NCBI GenBank assembly: GCA_900757235.1
Contig: CAAENB010000142.1
Location: 1-16,762 of the forward strand
From: an uncultured Collinsella sp.
Lineage (GTDB): Bacteria; Actinomycetota; Coriobacteriia; Coriobacteriales; Coriobacteriaceae
Direction: 5' to 3'
Length of the DNA stretch: 16,762 nucleotides
Positions 6,608 through 13,895 of the stretch are shown here, in pieces; the stretch's first letter is position 1, and every line of letters begins with the position of its first letter. The notes under the pieces are model-generated. The model was not told the DNA's origin and ran no database searches. It saw only the letters and a list, made by a program, of their open reading frames with translations. The position numbers and the translations under genes were made by a program.

Positions 6608-7870
6608 TTAAGACAATCGCCGCAATCGATTTTTCAGCCGATAAAACAGAGCCGTCATCAACGTCAGCACCGCCAACATGGCTGCGAATACAATCGCCGG
6701 TGTCCATCGATCATATGCAGCCCCGTACGTCAATTGGCCGATAGGCGTTGCGCAGGAAAGGACCATGTAAACGACCGAAAGCACTTTTCCGCAGAGCTCA
6801 GTCGGCGCTGCCCGCTGAACAAACGCGATGATTTCAACCGACGCAATGCTTGCCCACACCATGACCCATGCCGAACCAACTGCAAACACGGCGAACGCAC
6901 ATACATCAGTGCCGCACAATAGCGCGACAATGATCGGCGCGACTCCAAAACAGATCATCGCAACATATCGACATATGCCATTGAAAGAAAAGCGATGCGG
7001 CCAAATGCCGACCAAGCCACTGCCGGTAAGACCACCCAAGCCCAGAGCAACCTCAACTATCCCAACGCAGGACGATTGCATGCCGAGATGCTTTGTAACA
7101 ATAATGGGAGCGCCAATCGTTAGCCCAACCAACGCAAGGTTCAAAACGGCCGCAAGCAAAATCACAGCGACCAATGATGCATTTTGCAACAGATACCGAA
7201 TCGACTCCCGAAAATCGTTTCGGCATGTCGTGCGAGTCGCGCCGTCTCCCATCGTTTCAGATGAGGCATTTTGCTTGAGTACGCCACCAAACAACAGAGC
7301 TGAAATCGCAAACGTTACCGACGCGATTGTGCAAAGAGCATCGATGCCAAAGCACCCATAGACTGCCGTCCCGACCACAGGACCCAAGATATTGCTCACC
7401 ATGGTCACCTGCGAAACCAATGCAGTGGCCCGCTCAACCTTCTTTTCACCCGCCATGCGCACCGTCTCAATTTGGAGCATTGGCTTTAGCAGCGATTGAA
7501 CACCATATTGAACACAAAGTATCGCTACTACGACGACCGCAAGAGGCAACGAGCGCTTCATGGAGATAGACAGCAGTGATGCAGTCATCAGAGCAATGCC
7601 GAGGGACACGAGGACCTCGCGGTGTCTTCCCCGATCCGCTAAGATCCCACCAGCCGGAGTTGCGAGTACGCCGGGTATGAACGCCGTCGCCACGACGGCG
7701 CCATATAACGTTGACGATCCACTGCAATCGAACAAGTAAAGTGGATACGCAAAGCACAGCGCCGACAGCATCGAATACGTGCACAGCTGCGCAACCAGAA
7801 GTTCCGCGAGCCTGATTGACCGCACTGTTTTTGATTTCAACGAGACGCCGACGTCTCTCAGCCCAGCCAT
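6608..7870 (-). CDS. MFS transporter, probable drug or metabolite exporter
   Basis: The 420-residue protein is hydrophobic throughout, with about 10-12 membrane helices. It has the MFS motif A variant GGILADRGRHREVL after helix 2 and a central cytoplasmic loop near residues 205-220. It resembles the 12-helix efflux carriers (MFS_3/enterobactin-exporter-like group) that use the proton gradient. The ATG at 7870 follows GGGGGTGG; a longer frame to 7948 crosses the operator region and is not supported. A tetR gene lies directly upstream on the same strand, and two matching palindromes lie between them, the usual layout of a ligand-induced exporter. The substrate is unknown. No terminator is seen after its stop, so read-through into the HAD gene is likely. 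Confidence 0.85.
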   Translation of the reverse strand: MAGLRDVGVSLKSKTVRSIRLAELLVAQLCTYSMLSALCFAYPLYLFDCSGSSTLYGAVVATAFIPGVLATPAGGILADRGRHREVLVSLGIALMTASLLSISMKRSLPLAVVVVAILCVQYGVQSLLKPMLQIETVRMAGEKKVERATALVSQVTMVSNILGPVVGTAVYGCFGIDALCTIASVTFAISALLFGGVLKQNASSETMGDGATRTTCRNDFRESIRYLLQNASLVAVILLAAVLNLALVGLTIGAPIIVTKHLGMQSSCVGIVEVALGLGGLTGSGLVGIWPHRFSFNGICRYVAMICFGVAPIIVALLCGTDVCAFAVFAVGSAWVMVWASIASVEIIAFVQRAAPTELCGKVLSVVYMVLSCATPIGQLTYGAAYDRWTPAIVFAAMLAVLTLMTALFYRLKNRLRRLS

Positions 7871-7883
7871 AAGCCCACCCCCT

Positions 7884-7904
7884 ATACATACCACTAGTAT
7901 GTAT
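7884..7904. promoter_or_regulatory. Operator 1 of the MFS gene (TetR-type palindrome)
   Basis: ATACATAC and GTATGTAT form perfect eight-base arms around CACTA. The site ends 13 bases before the exporter ATG, overlapping its likely promoter. The sequence style matches operators of TetR repressors of efflux genes. Confidence 0.65.
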
Positions 7905-7913
7905 TTAATGACT

Positions 7914-7937
7914 TGAAAAGGGCAGCCGTGGCTACCC
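7914..7937 (-). terminator. Rho-independent terminator of the second tetR
   Basis: On the minus strand GGGTAGCC pairs with GGCTGCCC (one G-U pair) and is followed by TTTTC. It separates tetR from the exporter gene, so the exporter needs its own promoter. Confidence 0.6.
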
Positions 7938-7952
7938 TCACAAATCAATTAC

Positions 7953-7965
7953 ATACCGTTGGTAT
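7953..7965. promoter_or_regulatory. Operator 2 (second copy, weaker palindrome)
   Basis: ATACCGTTGGTAT sits in the context TTACATACCG...GGTATCTAT, sharing TACATACC and the GTAT half with operator 1, 69 bp away. It lies just after the tetR stop and may be an auxiliary site. Confidence 0.45.
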
Positions 7966-7970
7966 CTATA

Positions 7971-8633
7971 TTACCACCCGGCGCGGTCCCATACGTCCCA
8001 AATCTGCGCCGTTGTCTGAAGCACTTCTTCCCCCAAATCGAGTCCCACCGCGGCAGCCATCTGCGCCAAACATTGAGCGCGAGCGAGCATTCGATCCTTG
8101 GTCTCAAGCGGACGGAACAGCGGCAGCAGCCAAAGATTCGCCAACAACGATACGGCCTCCGCCGCTTCACGCGGGCATTCGCACGCAATGGATCCGTCGG
8201 CGATGCCCTCCTCGATCACCGGCAAGAGATAGCCATCGGCAGACTCGTTAAACGAGCCCTGGTACTGCATCGCCAGAAGACGCGAGCTTTTTACCGGATC
8301 TGCTGCAGGACGCATACGTGCCCATAGCTCAATTTGCGGAACAACGGACTCGGGAGCGTACAGTCGCTTGAGCTTTTGGGCTCCGGTCATATTACCGACG
8401 CCAAGCATCGAGCGGCGGCGCTCAACAATCGGAGTCATCGCCCGATCAAACGCGGCGTTGAAAATCTCTTCTTTGCTCTTGAAGTGATGATAGACAGCGC
8501 CCTTGGTCATGCCGTCGAGACGGTCAACGATATCTTGAATACTCGTCCCCTCATAACCCTGTGCGCAGAATAGCTCCAGTGCCGCGTCGAGAATCTTCGC
8601 GACCGTCTCCTCGGGATATTTATTGCGACCCAT
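7971..8633 (-). CDS. TetR/AcrR-family regulator of the adjacent exporter
   Basis: The 220-residue protein opens MGRNKYPEETVAKILDAALE, with a classic TetR HTH to about residue 52 (TSIQDIVDRLDGMTKGAVYHHF) followed by SKEEIFNAAF. The C-terminal half is the ligand pocket and dimer surface. I chose ATG at 8633 because conservation begins there; the frame extends to 8669 without a ribosome site. Its position before the exporter, and the paired palindromes between the two, indicate that it represses the exporter until a substrate binds. A candidate promoter and a perfect inverted repeat lie just upstream. Confidence 0.88.
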   Translation of the reverse strand: MGRNKYPEETVAKILDAALELFCAQGYEGTSIQDIVDRLDGMTKGAVYHHFKSKEEIFNAAFDRAMTPIVERRRSMLGVGNMTGAQKLKRLYAPESVVPQIELWARMRPAADPVKSSRLLAMQYQGSFNESADGYLLPVIEEGIADGSIACECPREAAEAVSLLANLWLLPLFRPLETKDRMLARAQCLAQMAAAVGLDLGEEVLQTTAQIWDVWDRAGW

Positions 8634-8640
8634 AATCCGC

Positions 8641-8694
8641 CCATCCGCAACGCAAGTCTTGTGCCTCATTGCAGCATTTTAACGTTGCGGATGG
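8641..8694. repeat. Perfect 12-bp inverted repeat upstream of the second tetR
   Basis: CCATCCGCAACG at 8641-8652 is complementary to 8683-8694 with a 30-base spacer. The near arm abuts the tetR ribosome site region. No T-run follows, so it is not a standard terminator for the P-II gene. Confidence 0.75.
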
Positions 8695-8705
8695 CAGACG
8701 GTCGA
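8676..8705 (-). promoter_or_regulatory. Candidate promoter of the second tetR
   Basis: On the minus strand TCGACC (8705-8700), 18 bases and TAAAAT (8681-8676) are seen. Transcription would start near 8669, between the arms of the inverted repeat. Confidence 0.4.
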
Positions 8706-8707
8706 TT

Positions 8708-9046
8708 CTACACCGCGGCCGGGCCGTGTTCGCCGGTGCGAATGCGGATGACTTCTTCGACCGGCTCGACCCAAATCTTGCCGTCGCCGACGGCACCGGT
8801 GCGAGCGGCGTTGCAGATAATGTCAACGATACCGTCGACATGCTCGTCGGCGCAGATGAGGGTGAACTGCACCTTGGGGATCGTGTTGACGAGCAGCTCG
8901 TTGCCGCGCACGTATTCCTTCCAGCCATGCTGCGCGCCGCAGCCCTGCACCTGGTTGATGGTCATGCCGCGAACATCGGCAGCAAACAGCGCGTCTTTGA
9001 GAACCTCAAGCTTCTCAGCACGAACGATCGCCGTGATCTTCTTCAT
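8708..9046 (-). CDS. glnB: P-II family nitrogen regulatory protein
   Basis: The 112-residue length equals that of E. coli GlnB, and the two align by eye without gaps. The T-loop is residues 36-55 and the C-terminal signature is VEEVIRIRTGE. P-II trimers sense ATP/ADP and 2-oxoglutarate and gate Amt ammonium channels; the amt gene lies directly upstream, supporting that role (it could equally be named glnK). The Tyr51 that is uridylylated or adenylylated in many bacteria is Leu here (GNELLVN), and position 46 is Val, so covalent control at those sites is impossible. Arg47, which enters the Amt pore in GlnK-AmtB complexes, is kept. The ribosome site is AGAGGA, nine bases from ATG. Confidence 0.93.
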   Translation of the reverse strand: MKKITAIVRAEKLEVLKDALFAADVRGMTINQVQGCGAQHGWKEYVRGNELLVNTIPKVQFTLICADEHVDGIVDIICNAARTGAVGDGKIWVEPVEEVIRIRTGEHGPAAV

Positions 9047-9092
9047 AGTGAATTCCTCTCAATAATCAACGTATCCCTTTACATGAGACGCG

Positions 9093-9110
9093 GGTTTCCC
9101 AGGTGCCGTA
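9093..9110. repeat. Solo arm of the 9151-9257 repeat
   Basis: GGTTTCCCAGGTGCCGTA matches the left arm of the large element at 9156-9173 at 16 of 18 bases, with no partner arm. It is probably a truncated older copy. Confidence 0.5.
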
Positions 9111-9150
9111 AACCAACCTCAGAGATCAAAAAAGTTCAACTGACTGGTCT

Positions 9151-9257
9151 TAGCAGGTTTCCCAAGTGCCGCAGATTGCCGTGAAAGAGGAGCGAAGCGT
9201 ACTTAAGTACGTGAGCGACGATTGAACGGCAAGGTGCGGTGCTTGGGGAAGCTGCTA
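9151..9257. repeat. 107-bp inverted-repeat element between amt and glnB
   Basis: TAGCAGGTTTCCCAAGTGCC at the left pairs with GGTGCTTGGGGAAGCTGCTA at the right; over the full 23-base arms there are four differences, two of them G-U pairs in RNA. Inside are GCCGT with ACGGC, and a perfect central palindrome GTACTTAAGTAC (9200-9211). The element supplies the last bases and stop codon of amt. It lies between two genes that are usually tightly linked. I recall similar elements in Coriobacteriia intergenic regions, which a genome search would test. Confidence 0.75.
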
Positions 9258-10532
9258 ATCGAGTCCGGAGAATGAGGGGTATGCGCTCTCGCCGTGCTGA
9301 CTCGCATCCAGGCCCAGCGCCTCGTCGGCCTCGTCCACGCGCAGGCTACCGTGGAACAGCGCCTTGACCACCGCGGCGATCACCAAGTCGAGCACCAGCA
9401 CAATAGCGACCGTCACCACAATGCCTAAGATCTGCGAGATGAGCAGTGACACGTCGCCCGTGTAGAACAGGCCGCCCTTACCGGTCCACGAAAGCTCCGG
9501 CACGCAGAACAGGCCCGTGAGCACGCCGCCCAAAATGCCGCCGATGCCGTGGCAACCGAACGCGTCGAGCGCATCGTCGTAGCCGAACTTGGTCTTAAGA
9601 TGGCTGATGGCCAGGTAGCAGACGGGCGATACGATCAGGCCCATAACCAGCGCCGCCCACGGCTCGACAAAGCCCGCGCCCGGCGTGACCACCACAAGGC
9701 CCGCGACCAGACCGGTGCTGGCACCCACCAGCGTGGGGCGACCGGTGTGCACGCGCTCGACGGCAAGCCACGAGACCATGCCCGCCGCGCTGGCCGTCAC
9801 GGTGTTGAGGATGGCGAGCGCCGCCACGGCGTCGGCCTTAAACTCGCTGCCGCCGTTAAATCCAAACCAGCCAAACCAAAGCAGGCCGGCGCCCAGCGCC
9901 ACAAACGGCACGTTATGCGGACGGTAGCTCATCATGCCAAAGCCGCGACGACGGCCGAGCATTAAGCAGAGAATCAGGCCCGTAAGACCGGACGAAATGT
10001 GCACCACGTCGCCGCCGGCAAAGTCGAGCGCTCCGATGATGTCGCCGATAAAGGAGCCATCGCCGCCCCAAACCATGTGGGCGAGCGGCGCGTAAACCAC
10101 GAGCAGCCAAATGCCCAGGAAAGCCGTCATGGCACCAAACTTAACGCGACCTGCCAGGCTGCCTGTGACGATAGCGGCCGTGATCATGGCAAACGCCATC
10201 TGGAAGGCGATGTTGATGATCTGAGGGTAGACGGCACCATCCGCAGCATTGCCCTCGGCCGCCTGCAGCACCTGGTTGAGCACCGGCAGGCACAGCAGCT
10301 GGTCAAAGCCGCCAATAAACGGGTTAGAACCGTCGCCACCGTAGGCCAGCGACCAGCCGGCAACAATCCACAGCACACCAACCAGGCCAATGGCGCCAAA
10401 GCACATAAGCATGGTGTTGATGACATTTTTGCGCCTGGACAGGCCGCCATAGAAAAACGCCAGACCCGGTGTCATTAAAAACACGAGCATGGTGCAGATG
10501 AGCATAAACGTTGTCGATCCCGTATCGTACAT
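9255..10532 (-). CDS. amt: Ammonium channel Amt
   Basis: The 425-residue integral membrane protein has about 11 helices. It keeps the twin pore histidines (H178 in DVVHISSGLTGL and H328 in DAFGCHGIGG, matching H168 and H318 of AmtB), the Phe gate residue in NIAFQMAF, and the FGWFGFNGGSEF signature. It moves ammonium across the inner membrane and is gated by P-II, encoded next. I chose ATG at 10532 because AAGGGGGAG lies just upstream; the frame extends to 10589 without a ribosome site. The stop codon falls inside a palindromic repeat. The start MYDTGSTTFM leaves no cleavable signal peptide. Confidence 0.95.
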   Translation of the reverse strand: MYDTGSTTFMLICTMLVFLMTPGLAFFYGGLSRRKNVINTMLMCFGAIGLVGVLWIVAGWSLAYGGDGSNPFIGGFDQLLCLPVLNQVLQAAEGNAADGAVYPQIINIAFQMAFAMITAAIVTGSLAGRVKFGAMTAFLGIWLLVVYAPLAHMVWGGDGSFIGDIIGALDFAGGDVVHISSGLTGLILCLMLGRRRGFGMMSYRPHNVPFVALGAGLLWFGWFGFNGGSEFKADAVAALAILNTVTASAAGMVSWLAVERVHTGRPTLVGASTGLVAGLVVVTPGAGFVEPWAALVMGLIVSPVCYLAISHLKTKFGYDDALDAFGCHGIGGILGGVLTGLFCVPELSWTGKGGLFYTGDVSLLISQILGIVVTVAIVLVLDLVIAAVVKALFHGSLRVDEADEALGLDASQHGESAYPSFSGLD

Positions 10533-10786
10533 TCGCTCCCCCTTGGTCGCATGAACGTTGTCGGCGCTCATGATGCGGCCGAGGGCCAACTGGTGTAGAC
10601 CAGATACGGCGTTGTTAAACGCTGCGTTGTCGAATGGAAACGGTGCCGCAATCTTGGAAACGGCACGGCAACGGGCGCGAAACGAACGGGAAACGCGCAG
10701 ATCGAGAGGCCATCTATGTCCGCATTCCGAATCAGTTTTATAGAGAGATGAGCCGATCCCAAAGCAGGCTCCGCATCTGATTCGAC
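10533..10786. other. Upstream region of amt with GGAAACG direct repeats
   Basis: No gene is supported here. TGGAAACGG occurs at 10635-10643 and again at 10655-10663, exactly 20 bp apart, and a third GGGAAACGC lies at 10688-10696. These could bind a nitrogen regulator. A TATAAA at 10742-10737 on the minus strand is a possible -10 with a weak -35. No known GlnR or AmtR box is convincing. Confidence 0.35.
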
Positions 10787-10918
10787 CGTGATTCCCCTAG
10801 GGAAAACACGGCTAGGCGCTCATTAGCGTGTTTCCCCTAGGGGAATCACAGTCGGCAGCGACAATAACGTGTTTTCCCTAGGGAAATCACAGTCGGCGGC
10901 GGCAATAGCGTGTTTGCC
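10787..10918. repeat. CCCTAGGG palindrome array A
   Basis: Three 24-base palindromic units of the form CGTGNTTYCCCTAGGG plus a mirrored half start at 10787, 10827 and 10868, with a half unit at 10909. The period is 40-41 bp. The linkers are partly conserved (GTCGGCRGCGRCAATA). Array B at 12161 is a close copy in the same orientation; the two flank the nuclease-like gene. Confidence 0.85.
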
Positions 10919-10947
10919 TTTATCAGCATCTCCTCCACCGCTCAACA

Positions 10948-11928
10948 TTACATATCACAAGCAACTTTTGGCACACCGAAACGCTCGAGAAGGTGTTCAA
11001 GATAACCGTCCTCGTACACGCGGCTAAATTGCACCCTCATGACCGGAATGCCCAAGGCCGTAATGTGCGACTCTCGTTGGCGCTCTGCAACCAAGCGCCT
11101 TTGCATCTCTTTTCCCAGGCCGTCCGCACCAACGTATTTGCCAAAACCATCGACCTCAATAATTAAGCGGAACCCATTCGGCAGCTCGTAGTACATATCG
11201 ACACGAATCGCACCGCCATCGACTGGGTCAATAAACTCGGCTTGTAGCATGGTCGGAGGAAGGTAGCCCAGCGCGATAATCAATCCACGCACGATGGACT
11301 CGCCGCCGCTCTCCGAAGCGCCATCGGCATAGCGCGCCACCATCTCGGCACGCAAGGCCCCAGAGCGACATCGCGCCAGCGCCTCAACGTAGTCGCGATA
11401 CTTCTGGATATCGAGCTTGCAGAACCGCAGGGCACTATCCGCTATGGCCAGGCCATCTTCAAAAGAAGCAACAAGTGAACAGTCGAGCACCGTCCGTTCC
11501 AACGTTGTTCGCTTCACGGTGCCGTTCAGCTCGATCTCGTTTAGGGGGCACTCATGCCGATGGATTCCCATGCCGCATCTTCCATGCGAACGCTCGCTCG
11601 CCACAAGATGAATTGTGTCCAGATATTTCTTCGAAACCCAAAGCCCATGGTCAAGCGCAGCAGAAAAGGAGCAGACGGTTTCGTCAGGATGCTCATCGAG
11701 AAACGTATTTTGAACATAGCGCCAACGAGCGCGCGGGCTTGTCTTGAGCGCGTCCCACGTGGAGGCGCGCATGAACATCCCGTTAAACGGACGCACGGCC
11801 ACCCCTGCCGCTACGGCACGACGAAGCGCTTCGCGATCTGCCCTGGTTTTAGGCACCAGGCAACGCTGCAAGCGCTCCGCCCCATCAAGCTGCTCTTCAA
11901 TCCTTTGTCGCGCGCTGGTATTCCTCAT
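10948..11928 (-). CDS. AbiEi-like / DUF559 (Vsr-type nuclease fold) protein
   Basis: The 326-residue protein has a short N-terminal winged-helix-like region (about 15-60) with VRPFNGMFMR, as in AbiEi-type proteins. A middle domain contains TTLERTVLDC (about 141-150). A C-terminal DUF559 / PD-(D/E)xK-like domain has SGGES (E210), RVDMYY (D244) and LIIEVDG (E258, D260), so the metal-site residues look intact. Such stand-alone proteins are common in actinobacteria and their role is not established; defence or regulatory functions are guesses. The ATG at 11928 has GGGAGGTGG upstream; the frame continues to 11988 without a better site. No toxin partner (AbiEii) adjoins it. The gene is framed by two copies of a palindrome array. 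Confidence 0.8.
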   Translation of the reverse strand: MRNTSARQRIEEQLDGAERLQRCLVPKTRADREALRRAVAAGVAVRPFNGMFMRASTWDALKTSPRARWRYVQNTFLDEHPDETVCSFSAALDHGLWVSKKYLDTIHLVASERSHGRCGMGIHRHECPLNEIELNGTVKRTTLERTVLDCSLVASFEDGLAIADSALRFCKLDIQKYRDYVEALARCRSGALRAEMVARYADGASESGGESIVRGLIIALGYLPPTMLQAEFIDPVDGGAIRVDMYYELPNGFRLIIEVDGFGKYVGADGLGKEMQRRLVAERQRESHITALGIPVMRVQFSRVYEDGYLEHLLERFGVPKVACDM

Positions 11929-12160
11929 GAAAGCCACCTCCCAATAGAGGCAGCATAGCCAAAAGGCACCTTGCCAATCTCTTGCCATTAACTGACCAAA
12001 AGCTTGACGGGATACTTGACGCCGCAGGTCGGAGACGTCGTCCTAGTGCTCGTCACAACTACGTCACTCGGCGAACGGTTGTCCTCGAGGCGCAGACGGC
12101 AGCTTCCATGTCCCTTCCAGCCCCTCTGACATCAATGACGTCCCACGGCCTCAGCTCAAA
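11929..12160. other. Leader region of the nuclease-like gene
   Basis: I see no supported gene. On the minus strand an open stretch ending at about 12061 reads ELRPWDVIDVRGAGRDMEAA, then VCASRTTVRRVT and a stop, but it has no start codon and runs out of the repeat array. It may be a decayed coding remnant. No convincing promoter was found. Confidence 0.3.
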
Positions 12161-12303
12161 CGTGATTCCCCTAGGGAAAACACGGCTAGGCGCTCTTTAG
12201 CGTGTTTTCCCTAGGGGAATCACAGTCGGCGGCGGCAGTAGCGTGTCTTCCCTAGGGAAATCACGATTGGGCAGGGAGGTAACGTAACCCCTAGGAAATA
12301 CGC
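12161..12303. repeat. CCCTAGGG palindrome array B
   Basis: Units start at 12161, 12201 and 12242, with a decayed fourth at 12283, the same 40-41-41 spacing as array A. By eye there are about seven differences over the first 104 bases relative to 10787-10890. Array B ends 33 bases from the stop of the next gene. Confidence 0.85.
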
Positions 12304-12335
12304 ACTTGCAAGGCACCGACCCCGCTCCGTCCCGG

Positions 12336-13355
12336 CTAGCGGCGGAACAGCTCGCGGGCTCGGTCGCGAAGGCCGGTAGCTCGGATGACGCCCTCGTAGC
12401 GATTGATGCGCAGACGCGGGAAGGCGTTAAAGAAGCGTAGGTCGCGGCGGCTGAGTGACACACTCGGCACCGGACGGCTCATGCGCTTGCCGGCAAGGCG
12501 ACGACTGAGCGACGGACGCGGCATGCTCGGCGCGGCATCGGCCACGCGGCGGGCGGCAAGCGCCAGGCCGCGAGCGCCATCCGCGATAAACGTCGGCATC
12601 GAAGCCTTCTCGCGCAGGGCATCGAGCGCGGCGTCACCCAGCTCGGCCAGCCACGCGTTAACGGCACGGCTACGGATGTGCGTCTGTGCCACCGAGTCAA
12701 TCGTAGAATCGGGAATACGTTCGAGCATTGAGTCCGAGGCATCGGCAAGCGACTCATTGATGCGGTCGGCAAGGTCGGCCCGGACGCGCTCCAGCTGATC
12801 AGACAGACGCCGCCAGCTCGCCAACGAGCACACCGCGTCGACCATCATCGCGACCGCGACGATAAAGGCGGACAGCCGCACAATCAGCACCGGCAGATGG
12901 CCAAGCAGCCCCAGCAATGCCGGCTCCACTAAACGGCAAATGCACAACGCACCCAAGCCAAACGCGCAGGCCCAGTACAGACAGATGCGTCCGTGCAGGT
13001 TAAACGGCAGGTGCGAGTAATCCCAAAACCGGGCACCCGTCGTTTTTTCCAACAGCACGCCCACGCTATATTCGATCAGGCTGCATACGAGCGCGGCAGC
13101 GACAAACTGGCTCGAGGCATCCGGAATCCCGCGCAGCAAAAGCCAGCATGCTATGCCGCCCGCGCCATAGATGGGGCAGCACGGCCCCAGCAAAAAGCCG
13201 CTGTTGGCAAATCGTCCGTGGTTGAGCATGGCGCAGACTGTCGACTCCCACGCCCAGCCGCAAAACCCGTAAAAGGCAAACGAGAGCACCAGTGCCGAGA
13301 GTGGACAGGCGGCAAGCGTCGCGCCGTCAAATGCCATGTCGATCGCGGTTCCCAC
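12336..13355 (-). CDS. Putative ABC-transporter type IV family membrane protein (PF06541-like)
   Basis: This 339-residue protein starts with GTG at 13355, preceded by AGGAGAGGG. Residues 15-190 hold about five to six membrane helices. They carry the family signature FYGFCGWAWEST, then GRFANSGFLLGPCCPIYGAG, and later LLEKTTGARFWDYSHLPFNL and GRICLYW. The C-terminal 150 residues are soluble, Arg/Ala-rich and not recognised, ending in a basic tail. The biochemical role of the family is not established despite the name. The start is three bases after the stop of the HD-domain gene, so the two are translationally coupled. Confidence 0.85.
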   Translation of the reverse strand: MGTAIDMAFDGATLAACPLSALVLSFAFYGFCGWAWESTVCAMLNHGRFANSGFLLGPCCPIYGAGGIACWLLLRGIPDASSQFVAAALVCSLIEYSVGVLLEKTTGARFWDYSHLPFNLHGRICLYWACAFGLGALCICRLVEPALLGLLGHLPVLIVRLSAFIVAVAMMVDAVCSLASWRRLSDQLERVRADLADRINESLADASDSMLERIPDSTIDSVAQTHIRSRAVNAWLAELGDAALDALREKASMPTFIADGARGLALAARRVADAAPSMPRPSLSRRLAGKRMSRPVPSVSLSRRDLRFFNAFPRLRINRYEGVIRATGLRDRARELFRR

Positions 13356-13358
13356 CGT

Positions 13359-13895
13359 CTACCCTCTCCTCTTTTCGTTCGATTCGCTGCTCACGTCATC
13401 GTCCGCCTCGTCCTTGCGCCGCAGACGGCCGGCGACCGTCTCACGCAGAGCGCACCATTTATCTGCCAGGCATACAATCCAAGCCTCACGACACGTCGGC
13501 GGCACCGGCACCAGCGGAAACATATGGCGCGCGATGATATTCCGCTCGCGCGACGTCAGCTCAAAATCTTCCTCCGCACGCGCCAGGGCAAAAAACGGGT
13601 GACGAAAGCCATGCAGTCGATGGCTTGGGTCGGGGTCGTGCCAGTCATAGAGAAAGTAATCGTGCAGCAGGGCCCCGCGCAGCAGCGAGGCGCGGTCGAC
13701 CGAAATGCCAGCACGGCCCAAGCGCTCGGCAAATGACAGACTTGCCCGCGCCACCGAGGTCACATGCGCATACACCGTCACATCACCATGCTGGATAAAC
13801 TCGCGCGTCAGGTCCAGACGGCCCGCCTGTGCCAGTTGACGGGCGGCATGGTCTACTTCGCACGCGATTTTCTCGGCACGAACGGTATCGGACAT
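13359..13895 (-). CDS. HD-domain phosphohydrolase
   Basis: The 178-residue protein has metal-binding candidates in order: H44 (VYAHVTSVA), H78-D79 (GALLHDYFLYDWHD), H99 (GFRHPFFA), H124 (IARHMFP) and D145 (CLADKWCA). This matches small HD-superfamily hydrolases of nucleotides or related phosphate esters; the substrate is unknown. I chose ATG at 13895 with AAGGAGG just upstream; an extension to 13940 is not supported. It is first of a two-gene operon with the PF06541-like membrane protein, and its basic tail (SNEKRRG) overlaps the ribosome site of that gene. The pairing suggests a common membrane or envelope task, which is inference. Confidence 0.85.
   Translation of the reverse strand: MSDTVRAEKIACEVDHAARQLAQAGRLDLTREFIQHGDVTVYAHVTSVARASLSFAERLGRAGISVDRASLLRGALLHDYFLYDWHDPDPSHRLHGFRHPFFALARAEEDFELTSRERNIIARHMFPLVPVPPTCREAWIVCLADKWCALRETVAGRLRRKDEADDDVSSESNEKRRG

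Noticed and set aside
6541..6744. Plus-strand frame starting with a copy of the HAD ribosome site and ATG
   Set aside because: The ribosome site is only the mirror arm of the 18-bp inverted repeat, and the frame runs antisense into the exporter gene with no recognisable product.
9549..10478. Plus-strand frames opposite amt
   Set aside because: They are shadows of the ammonium channel gene with basic, low-complexity translations and no ribosome sites.
12061..12160. Possible remnant reading ELRPWDVIDVRGAGRDMEAA on the minus strand
   Set aside because: It has no start codon and emerges from the palindrome array. It may be a decayed gene, but I cannot support a call.
10787..12303. CRISPR array, because of about 24-base repeats at 40-41-base period
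   Set aside because: The units are palindromic, the linkers are partly conserved and repeated in the second array, each array has only three to four units, and no cas gene is present.
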